From: Rubrivivax sp. | GTDB lineage: Bacteria > Pseudomonadota > Gammaproteobacteria > Burkholderiales > Burkholderiaceae_C | NCBI GenBank assembly: GCA_030653385.1 | Contig: JAURZM010000014.1 | Coordinates: 1-64,000, forward strand | DNA: 64,000 bases | Reading direction: 5' to 3' | Part shown: positions 20,470 to 29,621 of the stretch, in pieces | How positions within the stretch are numbered: position 1 is the first letter of the stretch | How the letters are laid out: each line of letters begins with the position of its first letter | Notes under the pieces: generated by a model | Database searches by the model: none | What the model was told of the DNA's origin: nothing | Seen by the model: the letters and a program-made list of their open reading frames with translations, nothing else | Program-made: the position numbers and the translations under genes

Positions 20470-21066
20470 ATGCAAACCCAGGTCCACCTTGTTCGGCACG
20501 GCGAAACGGCGTGGTCGCTGAGCGGCCAGCACACGGGCAGCACGGACATCGGGCTCACGGCGCACGGCCAGGCGCAAGCGCGTGGTTTGGCGCCCTTGCT
20601 CAGCCCCTTGCCGTTCACGCACGTGCTGAGCAGCCCACGCCTGCGCGCACGCCAGACGTGCGAACTGGCCGGCCTGGGGCAGCCCCTGGTCATCGAGCCC
20701 GACCTGGTCGAGTGGGACTACGGCCAGTACGAGGGCCGGCGCACGGCAGACATCTGGCTCGACCGGCCCGGCTGGAACGTCTGGCGCGACGGTTGCCCGG
20801 GCGGCGAAACGCCAGTGCAGGTGTCGGCGCGGGCCGACCGGCTGGTCGCGCACCTGTGCCGCCTGCAAGGGCCCATCGCGCTGTTTTCGCACGGCCAGTT
20901 CGGTGCCGCGCTGGCCATGCGGTGGATCGGCCTGCCCATCCTGGCCGGCCAGCACTTCGCCCTGCACCCGGCTTCGTTGAGTGTGCTGGGCCACGACAGC
21001 AAACGCCCTGGCAGGCGGCTCATCGAACATTGGAACCAGACCCGGTCTTCATGTGACAGGGCCTGA
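20470..21066 (+). CDS. histidine phosphatase family protein
   Basis: Branch 1 histidine phosphatase (phosphoglycerate mutase/CobC-like). The 198-residue product begins [20 protein letters not shown]; the RHG motif carries the phosphohistidine nucleophile. [26 protein letters not shown] and a later [10 protein letters not shown] supply the usual second arginine and histidine. ATG at 20470 was chosen because the RHG motif should be within about 15 residues of the start. Substrate is unknown; its position just before phosphoketolase suggests sugar phosphates, but this is inference. Confidence 0.88.
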   Translation: MQTQVHLVRHGETAWSLSGQHTGSTDIGLTAHGQAQARGLAPLLSPLPFTHVLSSPRLRARQTCELAGLGQPLVIEPDLVEWDYGQYEGRRTADIWLDRPGWNVWRDGCPGGETPVQVSARADRLVAHLCRLQGPIALFSHGQFGAALAMRWIGLPILAGQHFALHPASLSVLGHDSKRPGRRLIEHWNQTRSSCDRA

Positions 21067-21154
21067 AGCGGGGGTGGCCGGGCCAGGTCCGCCAGCGCAC
21101 AGACCGGATGCCGCCAGTCGTGTTCCACTTGAGGTCATCGCCCAAGCAGGAGCC

Positions 21155-23539
21155 ATGATGTCCGACACCCTCACCCCCGACCTGCTGCACAAGATGCACG
21201 CTTGGTGGCGCGCCGCCAACTACCTGTCGGTGGGGCAGATCTACCTGCAGGACAACCCGTTGCTGGACACGCCGCTGACACAGGCGCATGTCAAGCGGCG
21301 GCTGCTGGGTCATTGGGGCACCACACCGGGCCTGAACCTGCTGTACGTGCACCTGAACCGGCTGATCAAGCAACACGAGCTGGACATGCTGCTGGTGGTG
21401 GGCCCCGGCCACGGCGGGCCGGGCATCGTGGCCAACACCTACCTGGAAGGGGCCTACACCGAGCACTACCCCGCCATCGAACGCGACCGCAGCGGCATGC
21501 GGCGTCTGTTTCGCCAGTTTTCCTGGCCGGGGGGCATTCCCAGCCACGTGGCGCCGGAGACGCCGGGTTCCATCCATGAAGGTGGAGAGTTAGGCTATGC
21601 CTTGGCCCATGCCTACGGCGCCGCTTTCGACAACCCAGGGCTCATCGTGGCCTGCATCGTGGGTGACGGCGAGGCCGAAACCGGGCCGCTGGCGGCCAGC
21701 TGGGACTCGAACAAGTTCCTGAACCCCGTGCATGACGGTGCGGTGCTGCCCATCCTGCACCTGAACGGCTACAAGATCGCCAACCCGACCGTGATGGCGC
21801 GCATCGGTCGCACTGAGCTTTTCGAACTGATGCACGGCCACGGCTATGAACCGCACTTCGTCGAAGGCGATGACCCGGCGCTGGTGCACCAGAGCTTGGC
21901 CAGCACCATGGACAAGGCGCTGGCGCACATCCAGCGCATCCAGGCCGAGGCCCGTTCGCCCGACGCCAAACGGCCGCCGCCAAGGCCGCGCTGGCCGATG
22001 ATCATCCTGAACACGCCCAAGGGCTGGACCGGGCCGAAGTCCGTGGATGGCCTGCCGGTGGAAGGCACCTGGCGTGCACACCAGGTGCCAATCTCGAAGT
22101 TCAACAAGCCCGAACACCTGCAGCAACTGCAGGACTGGCTGCAAAGCTACAAGCCCGAAGAACTGTTCGACGAAGCCGGCAAGTTCCGCGAGGAACTGGC
22201 GGCGCTGGCGCCCACCGGCAGGCGCCGCATGGGCTTCAGCCCGCACGCCAATGGGGGCCAGTTGCTGCAGCCGCTGGTCATGCCGCGCCTGCATGAACAT
22301 GCGGTGGCGGTGCCTGCGCCTGGCAGCATCGAGGGCGAAGCCACGCGGGTGCTGGGCGGTTTCCTGCGCGAGGTGATGCGGCTGAACCTGGACAGCGCCA
22401 ACTTCCGCATCTTCGGTCCCGACGAAACCGCGTCGAACCGGCTCGACCCGGTCTACGCCGTGTCGGGCAAGGCCTGGATGGCCGAGACGGTGGAAAACGA
22501 CACGAATCTCAGTGCCGATGGCCGCGTGATGGAGGTGTTGAGCGAGCATCTGTGCGAAGGCTGGCTGGAGGGTTACTTGCTCACCGGCCGGCACGGCCTG
22601 TTCTCGTGTTACGAGGCTTTCATCCACATCATCGACTCGATGTTCAACCAGCACGCCAAGTGGCTGAAGGTGAGCCGCAAGATCCCGTGGCGCGCGCCGA
22701 TTGCGTCGCTGAACATCCTGCTCACTTCGCACGTCTGGCGGCAAGACCACAACGGTCTGTCGCACCAGGACCCGGGTTTCATGGACCACGTGGCCAACAA
22801 GTCGTCGGACGTGGTGCGCATCTACCTGCCACCCGACGCCAACTGTTTGCTGTCGGTGGCCGAACACTGCCTGCGCAGCCGCCACTACGTGAACGTCATC
22901 GTGGCCGGCAAGCAGCCTTCGTGGCAGTGGCTGGACATGGACGCCGCGGTGCGCCACTGCACCGCCGGCGCCGGTGTGTGGTCCTGGGCGGGCACCGAAG
23001 ACCCCAATGACGCTGCCGGGCCCGACGTCGTGATGGCCTGCGCCGGCGACGTGCCCACGCTCGAATGCCTGGCGGCCGTGATGCTGCTGCGCGAAGACGT
23101 GCCGGACATCCGCATCCGTGTCGTCAACGTCGTCGACCTGATGGTGCTGCAGCCGCCGCTGGAACACCCGCATGGGCTGAGCGACCGCGACTTCGATGCC
23201 CTTTTCACCACCGACCGACCGGTGGTCTTCGCTTTCCACGGCTACCCCTCGCTGGTCCACAAGCTCAGCTACCGCCGCCACAACCACGCCAACATCCACG
23301 TGCGAGGTTTCAAGGAAGAAGGCACCACCACGACACCCTTCGACATGGTGGTGCTCAACAACCTGGACCGCTACCAGTTGGCGCTGGACGCCGTGCGGCG
23401 CATTCCCCGCCTGGCCGCTGAAGTGGAGCGTGCGACGGCGCGTTACTGGACCCGCATCGAACGGCACAAGCTCTACATCGCCGAACATGGCGACGACCTG
23501 CCCGAGGTGCGCGACTGGCGCTGGCAAGGCCGCCCGTGA
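21155..23539 (+). CDS. xfp: phosphoketolase
   Basis: TPP enzyme cleaving xylulose 5-phosphate (and possibly fructose 6-phosphate) with phosphate to acetyl phosphate plus an aldose phosphate. At 794 residues it has normal family length. Motifs: [41 protein letters not shown], and [17 protein letters not shown] in the C-terminal half. Start is ATG 21155 or 21158, after GCAGGAG. The ackA start overlaps its stop, so the acetyl phosphate made here is the direct substrate of the next gene product. Confidence 0.96.
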   Translation: MMSDTLTPDLLHKMHAWWRAANYLSVGQIYLQDNPLLDTPLTQAHVKRRLLGHWGTTPGLNLLYVHLNRLIKQHELDMLLVVGPGHGGPGIVANTYLEGAYTEHYPAIERDRSGMRRLFRQFSWPGGIPSHVAPETPGSIHEGGELGYALAHAYGAAFDNPGLIVACIVGDGEAETGPLAASWDSNKFLNPVHDGAVLPILHLNGYKIANPTVMARIGRTELFELMHGHGYEPHFVEGDDPALVHQSLASTMDKALAHIQRIQAEARSPDAKRPPPRPRWPMIILNTPKGWTGPKSVDGLPVEGTWRAHQVPISKFNKPEHLQQLQDWLQSYKPEELFDEAGKFREELAALAPTGRRRMGFSPHANGGQLLQPLVMPRLHEHAVAVPAPGSIEGEATRVLGGFLREVMRLNLDSANFRIFGPDETASNRLDPVYAVSGKAWMAETVENDTNLSADGRVMEVLSEHLCEGWLEGYLLTGRHGLFSCYEAFIHIIDSMFNQHAKWLKVSRKIPWRAPIASLNILLTSHVWRQDHNGLSHQDPGFMDHVANKSSDVVRIYLPPDANCLLSVAEHCLRSRHYVNVIVAGKQPSWQWLDMDAAVRHCTAGAGVWSWAGTEDPNDAAGPDVVMACAGDVPTLECLAAVMLLREDVPDIRIRVVNVVDLMVLQPPLEHPHGLSDRDFDALFTTDRPVVFAFHGYPSLVHKLSYRRHNHANIHVRGFKEEGTTTTPFDMVVLNNLDRYQLALDAVRRIPRLAAEVERATARYWTRIERHKLYIAEHGDDLPEVRDWRWQGRP

Positions 23540-24618
23540 TCGTGTTGGCGTTGAACAGCGGCTCGTCGTCGCTGAAGTTCGGCCTCTTCCGCGTGCACGC
23601 CGAATCGGCCCAGCCGCTGGTGGCCGGTCAACTGGGTGGCATCGGCGAGCTGACCGCCGCGTTGGCCGGTGGCGAACTGCCCGTTCCCCAGGCCATCGGC
23701 CACCGGGTGGTGCATGGTGGGCCGGGCCTGCGTACACACACCGTCATCGACGACCCGGTGATGCGCCAGATCGAGAGTGCGGCCGAGTTTGCGCCGCTGC
23801 ATGTGCCAGCCGCGCTGGCCATCATCCAGCACAGCCGCAGGCTGTTCAGCGGCCTGCCGCAGGTGGCCTGTTTCGACACCGCCTTCCACGCCACCCTGCC
23901 GGACGTCGCCCGTGTTTTGCCCGTGCCCAAGGCGCTGCTGGCCCAGGGCATCCAGCGCTACGGCTTTCACGGGCTGTCGTGTGAGTCGGTGCTGTGTCAG
24001 CTGGCGCGCGACCTGCCACAAGGCCTGCCCGATCGGGTGCTCATCGCGCACCTGGGCCACGGCGCCAGCGTCACTGCGGTGCGGGCGGGGCGCTCGGTCG
24101 ACACCAGCATGGGCCTCACACCCAGCGGCGGCCTGGTCATGGGCACCCGCAGCGGCGACATCGACCCGGGTCTGTTGATCCACCTGCTGCGACGGGGTGA
24201 TGGCGACATCGCTCAGCTGGAGGAACTGCTGGACCGGCGATCGGGCTTGCTGGGTATCTCGGGCCTGTCCAGCGACATGCGGCAACTGCACGCAGCCGAG
24301 GCCACCGATGCCGATGCGCGGCTGGCCGTTTGCATGTTCTGTGTCTCGGTGGCCAAACAGCTGGCCGCCATGGCCACGGCGCTGGGTGGGGCGGACCTGA
24401 TCGTGTTCACGGGAGGCATCGGCGAAAACGACGTGCCGGTGCGCGCCGCCATCTGCGAGCGGCTGGGCTGGATGGGCGTTGCACTGGAACCGGCTGGCCC
24501 TGCGGCGGGACAGGCGGTGATCAGCGCTGCCCACTCAAGCTGCGAAGTGCGTGTGGTGGCGACACAGGAAGAGGCGCAGATCGCGCGCCACACTGCGCGC
24601 CTCTTGTCCACGGTCTAG
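23536..24618 (+). CDS. ackA: acetate kinase
   Basis: Converts acetyl phosphate and ADP to acetate and ATP. The 360-residue product is shorter than the usual ~400 but has all signatures: [62 protein letters not shown] and [17 protein letters not shown] start overlaps the xfp stop (GTGA). Together they form an ATP-yielding phosphoketolase shunt. Its TAG lies within a palindromic CTAG that also gives the stop of the convergent downstream gene. Confidence 0.96.
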   Translation: MIVLALNSGSSSLKFGLFRVHAESAQPLVAGQLGGIGELTAALAGGELPVPQAIGHRVVHGGPGLRTHTVIDDPVMRQIESAAEFAPLHVPAALAIIQHSRRLFSGLPQVACFDTAFHATLPDVARVLPVPKALLAQGIQRYGFHGLSCESVLCQLARDLPQGLPDRVLIAHLGHGASVTAVRAGRSVDTSMGLTPSGGLVMGTRSGDIDPGLLIHLLRRGDGDIAQLEELLDRRSGLLGISGLSSDMRQLHAAEATDADARLAVCMFCVSVAKQLAAMATALGGADLIVFTGGIGENDVPVRAAICERLGWMGVALEPAGPAAGQAVISAAHSSCEVRVVATQEEAQIARHTARLLSTV

Positions 24619-25502
24619 AGCCGGTACTCCTCGCTGCGCGAGCCCCAGGTCCTGGCGAAGACGTGCGTGAACTCGGCGCCGACCAGCAGGATCTGCGCCG
24701 AAAAGTACACCCACAGCAGCACCACCACCAGCGACCCGGCAGCGCCGTAGGCCGAAGCCACGCCGCTGCGGCCGATGTAGGCGCCGATCAGGGCCTTGCC
24801 GACGCTGAAGAGCAGGGCCGCCAACAGGGCACCCAGCCACACGTCGTGCCAGAGCACCCGCGCGCGCGGCATGATCTTGTAGATCAGACCGAACATCGTG
24901 GCCACCAGCAGGAAGCCGCTGAAGGTGTTGAAGGTGCCGATGATGGACTGCCAGCCGCCGAAGGCCTGGTCCCAGTGGCGGCCGATGGCCGACATCATGG
25001 CGCTCGAGATGAGCGACACGATGAGCAGAAAACCCACCGCCAGGATCATGCCGAACGACAGCAGACGTGCCCGCACCAGCGAAAACCAGGCGCTGTCGTG
25101 TTCGCGTGGCACGACGTGCCAGATGCGGTCCAGCGCACTTTGCAATTCGGCAAACACCGTGGTCGCGCCGATGAAGAGCAGCAAGACACCCAAGGCGGTT
25201 GCGGTCAGGCTCTCGGCGGGTTCGCGCACGCTGGCCAGCAGCTCCTGCACCACACTGGCGCCCGACACCCCCATCAGGCCCTGCAACTGCGCCTGAATCT
25301 CGCCACGGGCGGCGTCTTCGCCAAACACCAGGCCGGCCACGGAAATCACGATCAGCAGCAGCGGCGCCATCGAAAACACGGTGTAGTAGGCCAGTGCGGC
25401 GCCCATGCTGGGCACCTCGTCCTGCAGCGACGCAGTCACCACCTGCTTCAGCGCACGCCACCAGGCAGCCGGAGTGTGCCGGGCCAGCCAGGCGGGAATC
25501 AT
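24615..25502 (-). CDS. YihY/virulence factor BrkB family membrane protein
   Basis: The 295-residue inner-membrane protein has the family N-terminal pattern MGAALAYYTVFSMAPLLLIV and about six hydrophobic segments, with LLLFIGATTVFAELQSALDRIW as the conserved core. The family was once annotated as RNase BN, which is now considered wrong; the function is unknown, possibly transport. It is convergent with ackA and divergent from the PRC-barrel gene. Confidence 0.9.
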   Translation of the reverse strand: MIPAWLARHTPAAWWRALKQVVTASLQDEVPSMGAALAYYTVFSMAPLLLIVISVAGLVFGEDAARGEIQAQLQGLMGVSGASVVQELLASVREPAESLTATALGVLLLFIGATTVFAELQSALDRIWHVVPREHDSAWFSLVRARLLSFGMILAVGFLLIVSLISSAMMSAIGRHWDQAFGGWQSIIGTFNTFSGFLLVATMFGLIYKIMPRARVLWHDVWLGALLAALLFSVGKALIGAYIGRSGVASAYGAAGSLVVVLLWVYFSAQILLVGAEFTHVFARTWGSRSEEYRL

Positions 25503-25605
25503 CCGCCCGGTGCGCAGGGCACCGCGCGCTCAGCTTGCAGGCAGAGGTGAAGGAAAAAGGTGAGGTTCATCGCCAGTGAAGCGTAGCGGCAGTGGCCTGC
25601 CTCTT

Positions 25606-25650
25606 CTGTGCGATGACGAACATCTGGCGCCAGTGCGAGGCATCGCACAG
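25606..25650. promoter_or_regulatory. nested inverted repeat, possible operator
   Basis: CTGTGCGATG (25606-25615) and CATCGCACAG (25641-25650) form a perfect 10-bp inverted repeat. Almost exactly centred between them is a 10-bp perfect palindrome CTGGCGCCAG (25624-25633). The structure lies in the 197-bp divergent gap between the BrkB-type gene and the PRC-barrel gene, 50 bp before the latter's start. The rest of the gap holds nothing else I can identify. Confidence 0.45.
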
Positions 25651-25699
25651 ACCCGGCTCGGGCCCACGCCTAGCCTGTGCGCACTTCAGGAGACGCACC

Positions 25700-26515
25700 A
25701 TGCTTCGCAGCACCCAGGACATGCAGGCCTTTTCCATCGGCGCCACCGACGGCCGGATCGGCGACATCCGGGACTTCTACTTCGACGACCGCGCCTGGGT
25801 CGTGCGTTACCTGGTGGTGGACACCGGCACCTGGTTGTCCAGCCGGCTGGTGCTGATTTCGCCCATCGCGCTGGGCCGCCCCAGCTGGGCCGACAAGACC
25901 TTGCCGGTGGCCCTGACCCGGGCCCAGGTGAAGGACAGCCCCGACATCGACACCCACCGGCCCGTGAGCCGCCAGCAGGAGGAAGAACTGCTGGGCCACT
26001 ATGGCTACCCCGGTTACTGGGGCGGTGCGGGGCTGTGGGGCGGTGGCATGGTGCCCTATGCCATGTTGCCGGGTGACGGCGGCCTGGGCTCGGTCGCCGC
26101 CGCCGACACCCGGCAAGCCGCAGAAGTCGAGATCAGTGAAGCGGCGCGGCAGCGCGACGACGACCCGCACCTGCGCAGTTGCGGCGAGGTGATTGGCTAC
26201 ACACTCAGCGCCCGAGACGGCGAGATCGGCCAGGTGCAGGGTTTCCTGGTCGACGAACACACCTGGGCGCTGCGCTACCTGGTGGTCAGCACCAGCAAGT
26301 GGTGGCTCGGTCATGAGGTCTTGATCGCGCCGCAATGGACGCAGGGTGTGCACTGGGCGGACAAGACCGTGAGCGTGGCCATGACCCGACAGGCCGTGAA
26401 AGACGCGCCGCCTTACGACGCTTCCGTGCCCTTGAGCCGCGAACAGGAGAGGGCCGTTTACGAGCACCACGGCGGCCGAGGCTACTGGCTGGACGAAGGC
26501 GACCGCGAAGCCTAG
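25700..26515 (+). CDS. double PRC-barrel domain protein
   Basis: The 271-residue soluble protein has two PRC-barrel repeats, about residues 5-85 (FSIGATDGRIGDIRDFYFDD) and 160-245 (GYTLSARDGEIGQVQGFLVD), each followed by a similar WADKT...ALTRAQVKDSP / SVAMTRQAVKDAP tail. A Gly/Tyr-rich linker (GYPGYWGGAGLWGGG) sits between them. PRC barrels are seen in photosynthetic reaction centre H subunits and the RNA-processing factor RimM, and in many stress proteins. Start ATG at 25700 follows CAGGAGA. The context suggests a stress-related role (inference). Confidence 0.85.
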   Translation: MLRSTQDMQAFSIGATDGRIGDIRDFYFDDRAWVVRYLVVDTGTWLSSRLVLISPIALGRPSWADKTLPVALTRAQVKDSPDIDTHRPVSRQQEEELLGHYGYPGYWGGAGLWGGGMVPYAMLPGDGGLGSVAAADTRQAAEVEISEAARQRDDDPHLRSCGEVIGYTLSARDGEIGQVQGFLVDEHTWALRYLVVSTSKWWLGHEVLIAPQWTQGVHWADKTVSVAMTRQAVKDAPPYDASVPLSREQERAVYEHHGGRGYWLDEGDREA

Positions 26516-26628
26516 ACCTGCCGGCTTCAGTGGCGCGCTTCAGTGGCGCGCGCCAAGACGGCGTTTCCCCGGGACATGCAGCGGGCCAGGCTTCGTATCA
26601 TGGGTTGATCCAACAAAAGATCCACCCG

Positions 26629-27531
26629 ATGCCAGACACCCAACCCAACGTGGGCCTGATCGGCCTGGGCGCCATGGGCGCCGGCATGGCCGCTTCCTTG
26701 CGCCGTGCCGGTTTTGCGCCGCATGTTTTCGACGTGCGCCCCGGTGCAGCCGAAGCCTTCGCACGTGAAGGTGGCACAGCCTGCAACAGCGCTGCCGCAC
26801 TGGCCGCGGCCTGCGATGTGGTGGTGTGTGTGGTGGTCAACGCGGCGCAGACCGAAGACGTGCTCTTTGGCAGCGGCGGCGTCGCCGCTGCGCTGAAGCG
26901 CGGTGGCGTGTTTGTCATGTGCAGCACGGTCGACCCCAACTGGGCCGTCGCGCTGGAGTCCCGCCTGGAAGCACTGGGCTTGTGGATGCTGGACGCACCC
27001 ATCAGCGGCGGTGCCGCCAAGGCCGCCAGCGGCCAGATGACGATGATGACCGCCGGCCGACCCGAGGCCTACAAACGCTGCGGCGGCGCGCTGGACGCGA
27101 TGGCCGCCCAGGTCTACCGCCTGGGTGACCGGGCCGGTGCCGGCAGCAAGGTGAAGATCATCAACCAGCTGCTGGCCGGTGTGCACATCGCCGCCGCCGC
27201 CGAAGCCATGGCGCTGGGCCTGCGCGAGGGCGTGGACGCGGCGGCGCTGTACGAGGTCATCACCCACAGCGCCGGCAACAGCTGGATGTTCGAAAACCGC
27301 ATGGCCCACGTGCTGGCCGCCGACTACACCCCACTGTCGGCGGTGGACATCTTCGTCAAGGACCTGGGTCTGGTGCTGGACATGGCACGTGCCAGCAAGT
27401 TTCCACTGCCACTGTCCAGCACCGCGCACCAGATGTTCATGCAGGCCTCGACCGCGGGTTTTGCGCGCGAGGACGACAGCGCGGTGATCAAGATCTTTCC
27501 GGGCATCACTTTGCCGGAGAAAAAGACATGA
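26629..27531 (+). CDS. ltnD: L-threonate dehydrogenase-like NAD-binding protein (beta-hydroxyacid dehydrogenase family)
   Basis: Member of the 3-hydroxyisobutyrate dehydrogenase superfamily, 300 residues. The Rossmann motif VGLIGLGAMGAGMAASLRRA is at the N-terminus, the substrate-binding LDAPISGGAAKAASGQMT lies in the middle, and the catalytic lysine is in GAGSKVKIINQLLAG. The adjacent OtnK-type kinase and class II aldolase-like gene identify it as the tetronate dehydrogenase (LtnD/DenD type) that oxidises a four-carbon acid sugar to a 3-oxo-tetronate. ATG overlaps the next gene's start at its stop (ATGA). Confidence 0.88.
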   Translation: MPDTQPNVGLIGLGAMGAGMAASLRRAGFAPHVFDVRPGAAEAFAREGGTACNSAAALAAACDVVVCVVVNAAQTEDVLFGSGGVAAALKRGGVFVMCSTVDPNWAVALESRLEALGLWMLDAPISGGAAKAASGQMTMMTAGRPEAYKRCGGALDAMAAQVYRLGDRAGAGSKVKIINQLLAGVHIAAAAEAMALGLREGVDAAALYEVITHSAGNSWMFENRMAHVLAADYTPLSAVDIFVKDLGLVLDMARASKFPLPLSSTAHQMFMQASTAGFAREDDSAVIKIFPGITLPEKKT

Positions 27532-28865
27532 CGCTCGGTCCCAGCGCCGGGCCGCCCCAAGCGGGACCACATCCCCTTGGGGGATCGACCGGCGGCACCG
27601 CCGGTCGAGGGGCCTTGTTGCTGGGGTGCATCGCCGACGACTTCACCGGGGCCACCGACCTGGCCAACAACCTGGTTCGCGCCGGCATGCGCGTGGTGCA
27701 GACCATCGGCGTGCCTTCGCTGCCGGTGGGTGATGTGGATGCCGTCGTCGTGGCGCTGAAGTCGCGCACCGCGCCGGTGCCTGAAGCGGTGGCCGACAGC
27801 GTGGCTGCGGCGCAGTGGCTGCGAGCGCAGGGTGCACCGCAGGTCTACTTCAAGGTCTGCTCCACCTTCGACAGCACCGACCAGGGCAACATCGGCCCGG
27901 TGGCGCAGGCGTTGATGGCGGATGCCGCCGGCGACTTTGCCCTCGTCACACCGGCGTTCCCGGAAAACGGCCGCACGGTGTTCAAGGGCCACCTTTTTGT
28001 GGGTGACGTGCTGCTGTCCGACAGCCCGATGCGGCACCACCCGCTGACACCGATGACCGACGCCAACCTGGTGCGTGTGCTGCAGGCGCAGTTGCGCGGC
28101 GCCCGGGCCGGCCTCATCGAACACCGTGTGGTGGCGCGTGGCGTGGCGGCGGTGCAAGAACGCATCACAACGCTGCGTGCCGAGGGCGTGGCCTTTGGCA
28201 TTGCCGACGCCGTGACCGACGAAGACTTGCGCACGCTGGCCGCGGCTTCGCAAGGCCTGGCGGTGGTGGTGGCCGGATCGGGCCTGGCCATCGGCATCCC
28301 GGCCTTGCACGGTCTGCAGCCCAGCGCGCAGGCGGCACAGCTGCCCGCGCCGCAGGGCCATCAGGCCATCGTCAGCGGCAGCTGTTCGTCGGCCACCAAC
28401 CAGCAGGTGGCGAACTTCATCGCGGCGGGTGGTGCGGCACTTGCAGTCGACCCCTTGCGCCTGGCTGCAGGTGTTGACGTGGCCGCGGCGGCGCTGGACT
28501 GGGCGCTGCTTCGGCTGGCTCAAGGCCCGGTGCTGGTTTATGCCACGGCCGAACCCGAAGCCGTGCGCGCGGTGCAGGCGCAGCTGGGCGCGCAGAGAGC
28601 CGGCGAGCTGGTGGAGGGCACCCTGGCCCGTGTCGCCGCCGGCCTGGTGCAGGCGGGGGTGGGCCAGCTGCTGGTGGCGGGTGGTGAAACCTCGGGTGCC
28701 TGTGTGCAGGCGCTGGGCATCACGCAGCTGCGCATCGGGCCGCAGATCGACCCGGGTGTGCCTTGGTGCCACGCGGCCTTGCCTGCGGGTGGGCTGCACC
28801 TGGCGCTGAAGTCGGGCAACTTCGGCGGGCCGGACTTTTTCACGCGTGCCTTCCAGCGGCTGTGA
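27528..28865 (+). CDS. otnK: 3-oxo-tetronate kinase (four-carbon acid sugar kinase)
   Basis: The 445-residue product matches the four-carbon acid sugar kinase family: LGCIADDFTGATDLANNLVR near the N-terminus, FKVCSTFDSTDQGNIGP, and C-terminal GGETSGACVQALGI plus LKSGNFGGPDFF. OtnK phosphorylates 3-oxo-tetronates made by LtnD. The first ~29 residues (from MTLGPSAGPPQAG) precede the normal domain start and are encoded by an inverted-repeat element (separate entry). ATG at 27528 overlaps the ltnD stop; TTG at 27615 or 27618, behind GAGGGG, is an alternative start that would omit the extension. Confidence 0.92.
   Translation: MTLGPSAGPPQAGPHPLGGSTGGTAGRGALLLGCIADDFTGATDLANNLVRAGMRVVQTIGVPSLPVGDVDAVVVALKSRTAPVPEAVADSVAAAQWLRAQGAPQVYFKVCSTFDSTDQGNIGPVAQALMADAAGDFALVTPAFPENGRTVFKGHLFVGDVLLSDSPMRHHPLTPMTDANLVRVLQAQLRGARAGLIEHRVVARGVAAVQERITTLRAEGVAFGIADAVTDEDLRTLAAASQGLAVVVAGSGLAIGIPALHGLQPSAQAAQLPAPQGHQAIVSGSCSSATNQQVANFIAAGGAALAVDPLRLAAGVDVAAAALDWALLRLAQGPVLVYATAEPEAVRAVQAQLGAQRAGELVEGTLARVAAGLVQAGVGQLLVAGGETSGACVQALGITQLRIGPQIDPGVPWCHAALPAGGLHLALKSGNFGGPDFFTRAFQRL
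27541..27611. repeat. REP-like palindromic element at the 5' end of otnK
   Basis: It contains CCCCAAG (27555-27561) with CTTGGGG (27576-27582), then a perfect 10-bp inverted repeat CGACCGGCGG (27586-27595) and CCGCCGGTCG (27598-27607) with a 2-base centre. The left part GGGCCGCCCCAAGCGGG...CCCCTTGGGGG resembles interspersed intergenic elements I recall from Comamonadaceae-type genomes. Here it keeps the reading frame open and adds residues to OtnK. Confidence 0.55.
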
Positions 28866-28867
28866 AC

Positions 28868-29533
28868 ATGGCTGCACAGTCCGAGTCGCAACTGCGCGAA
28901 GAGATCTGCAGCGTCGGTCGCTCGCTATTCGACCGTGGCTATGTGCATGCCACGGCGGGCAACATCAGCGTGCGGCTGGACGAAGGTTTTCTGATCACCC
29001 CCACCGACGCCTGCCTGGGCCGGCTGGACCCGGGGCGGCTGGCACGACTGGACGCGCAGGGCCGGCAGACCAGCGGCGACCCGGCCAGCAAGACGCTGGC
29101 GCTGCACCGCCACATCTACGGCGCGGCGCCCGAGGCCCGCTGTGTGATCCACAGCCACAGCACCCACCTGGTGGCGCTGACTTTGCACGGTGTGTGGAGC
29201 CCCGATGACATCGTGCCACCCATCACACCCTACTTCGTGATGAAAGTGGGGCATGTGCCGCTCATCCCCTACCACCGGCCGGGCGACACCCGCGTGGGTG
29301 AACTGGTGGCGCAGCGCATCGCGCAGTTCCACGCCCGCGGCACGCCGATCCGGGCTGTGATGCTGGAGCGCCTGGGGCCGAATGTCTGGCACGGCACGCC
29401 CGGCCAGGCCAGTGCGGTGCTGGAAGAGCTGGAAGAGACCGCTCGCCTGTGGCTGCAGTGCCTGCCACGGCCCCAGCCGCTGAACCCGGCACAAATCGAG
29501 GAACTGCGCATCACTTTCGGCGTCAGCTGGTAG
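28868..29533 (+). CDS. otnC: class II aldolase-like protein, OtnC family, divergent active site
   Basis: The 221-residue product belongs to the class II (zinc) aldolase/adducin family and by position should be OtnC, which decarboxylates 3-oxo-tetronate 4-phosphate. The first two zinc histidines are present in CVIHSHSTHLVAL. Two other expected positions differ: where the family usually has PSKE...LH with the acidic catalytic residue, this has PASKTLALH (Thr instead of Glu); where it has LLANHGPVV with the third zinc histidine, this has MLERLGPNVW (Leu instead of His). The spacing to the conserved EELEETARL is unchanged, so these are substitutions. The family pattern is from memory. It may be an altered enzyme or losing function. 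Start ATG 28868, 2 bp after otnK. Confidence 0.82.
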   Translation: MAAQSESQLREEICSVGRSLFDRGYVHATAGNISVRLDEGFLITPTDACLGRLDPGRLARLDAQGRQTSGDPASKTLALHRHIYGAAPEARCVIHSHSTHLVALTLHGVWSPDDIVPPITPYFVMKVGHVPLIPYHRPGDTRVGELVAQRIAQFHARGTPIRAVMLERLGPNVWHGTPGQASAVLEELEETARLWLQCLPRPQPLNPAQIEELRITFGVSW

Positions 29534-29621
29534 CCCCTGGGCGCTGGCTCAAGTTGCCACGGCCGGCAGCCGATACCCTGGCAGTGCCGTCCATTCCAGG
29601 CGCGCTACTGCCTGCCGCCAC

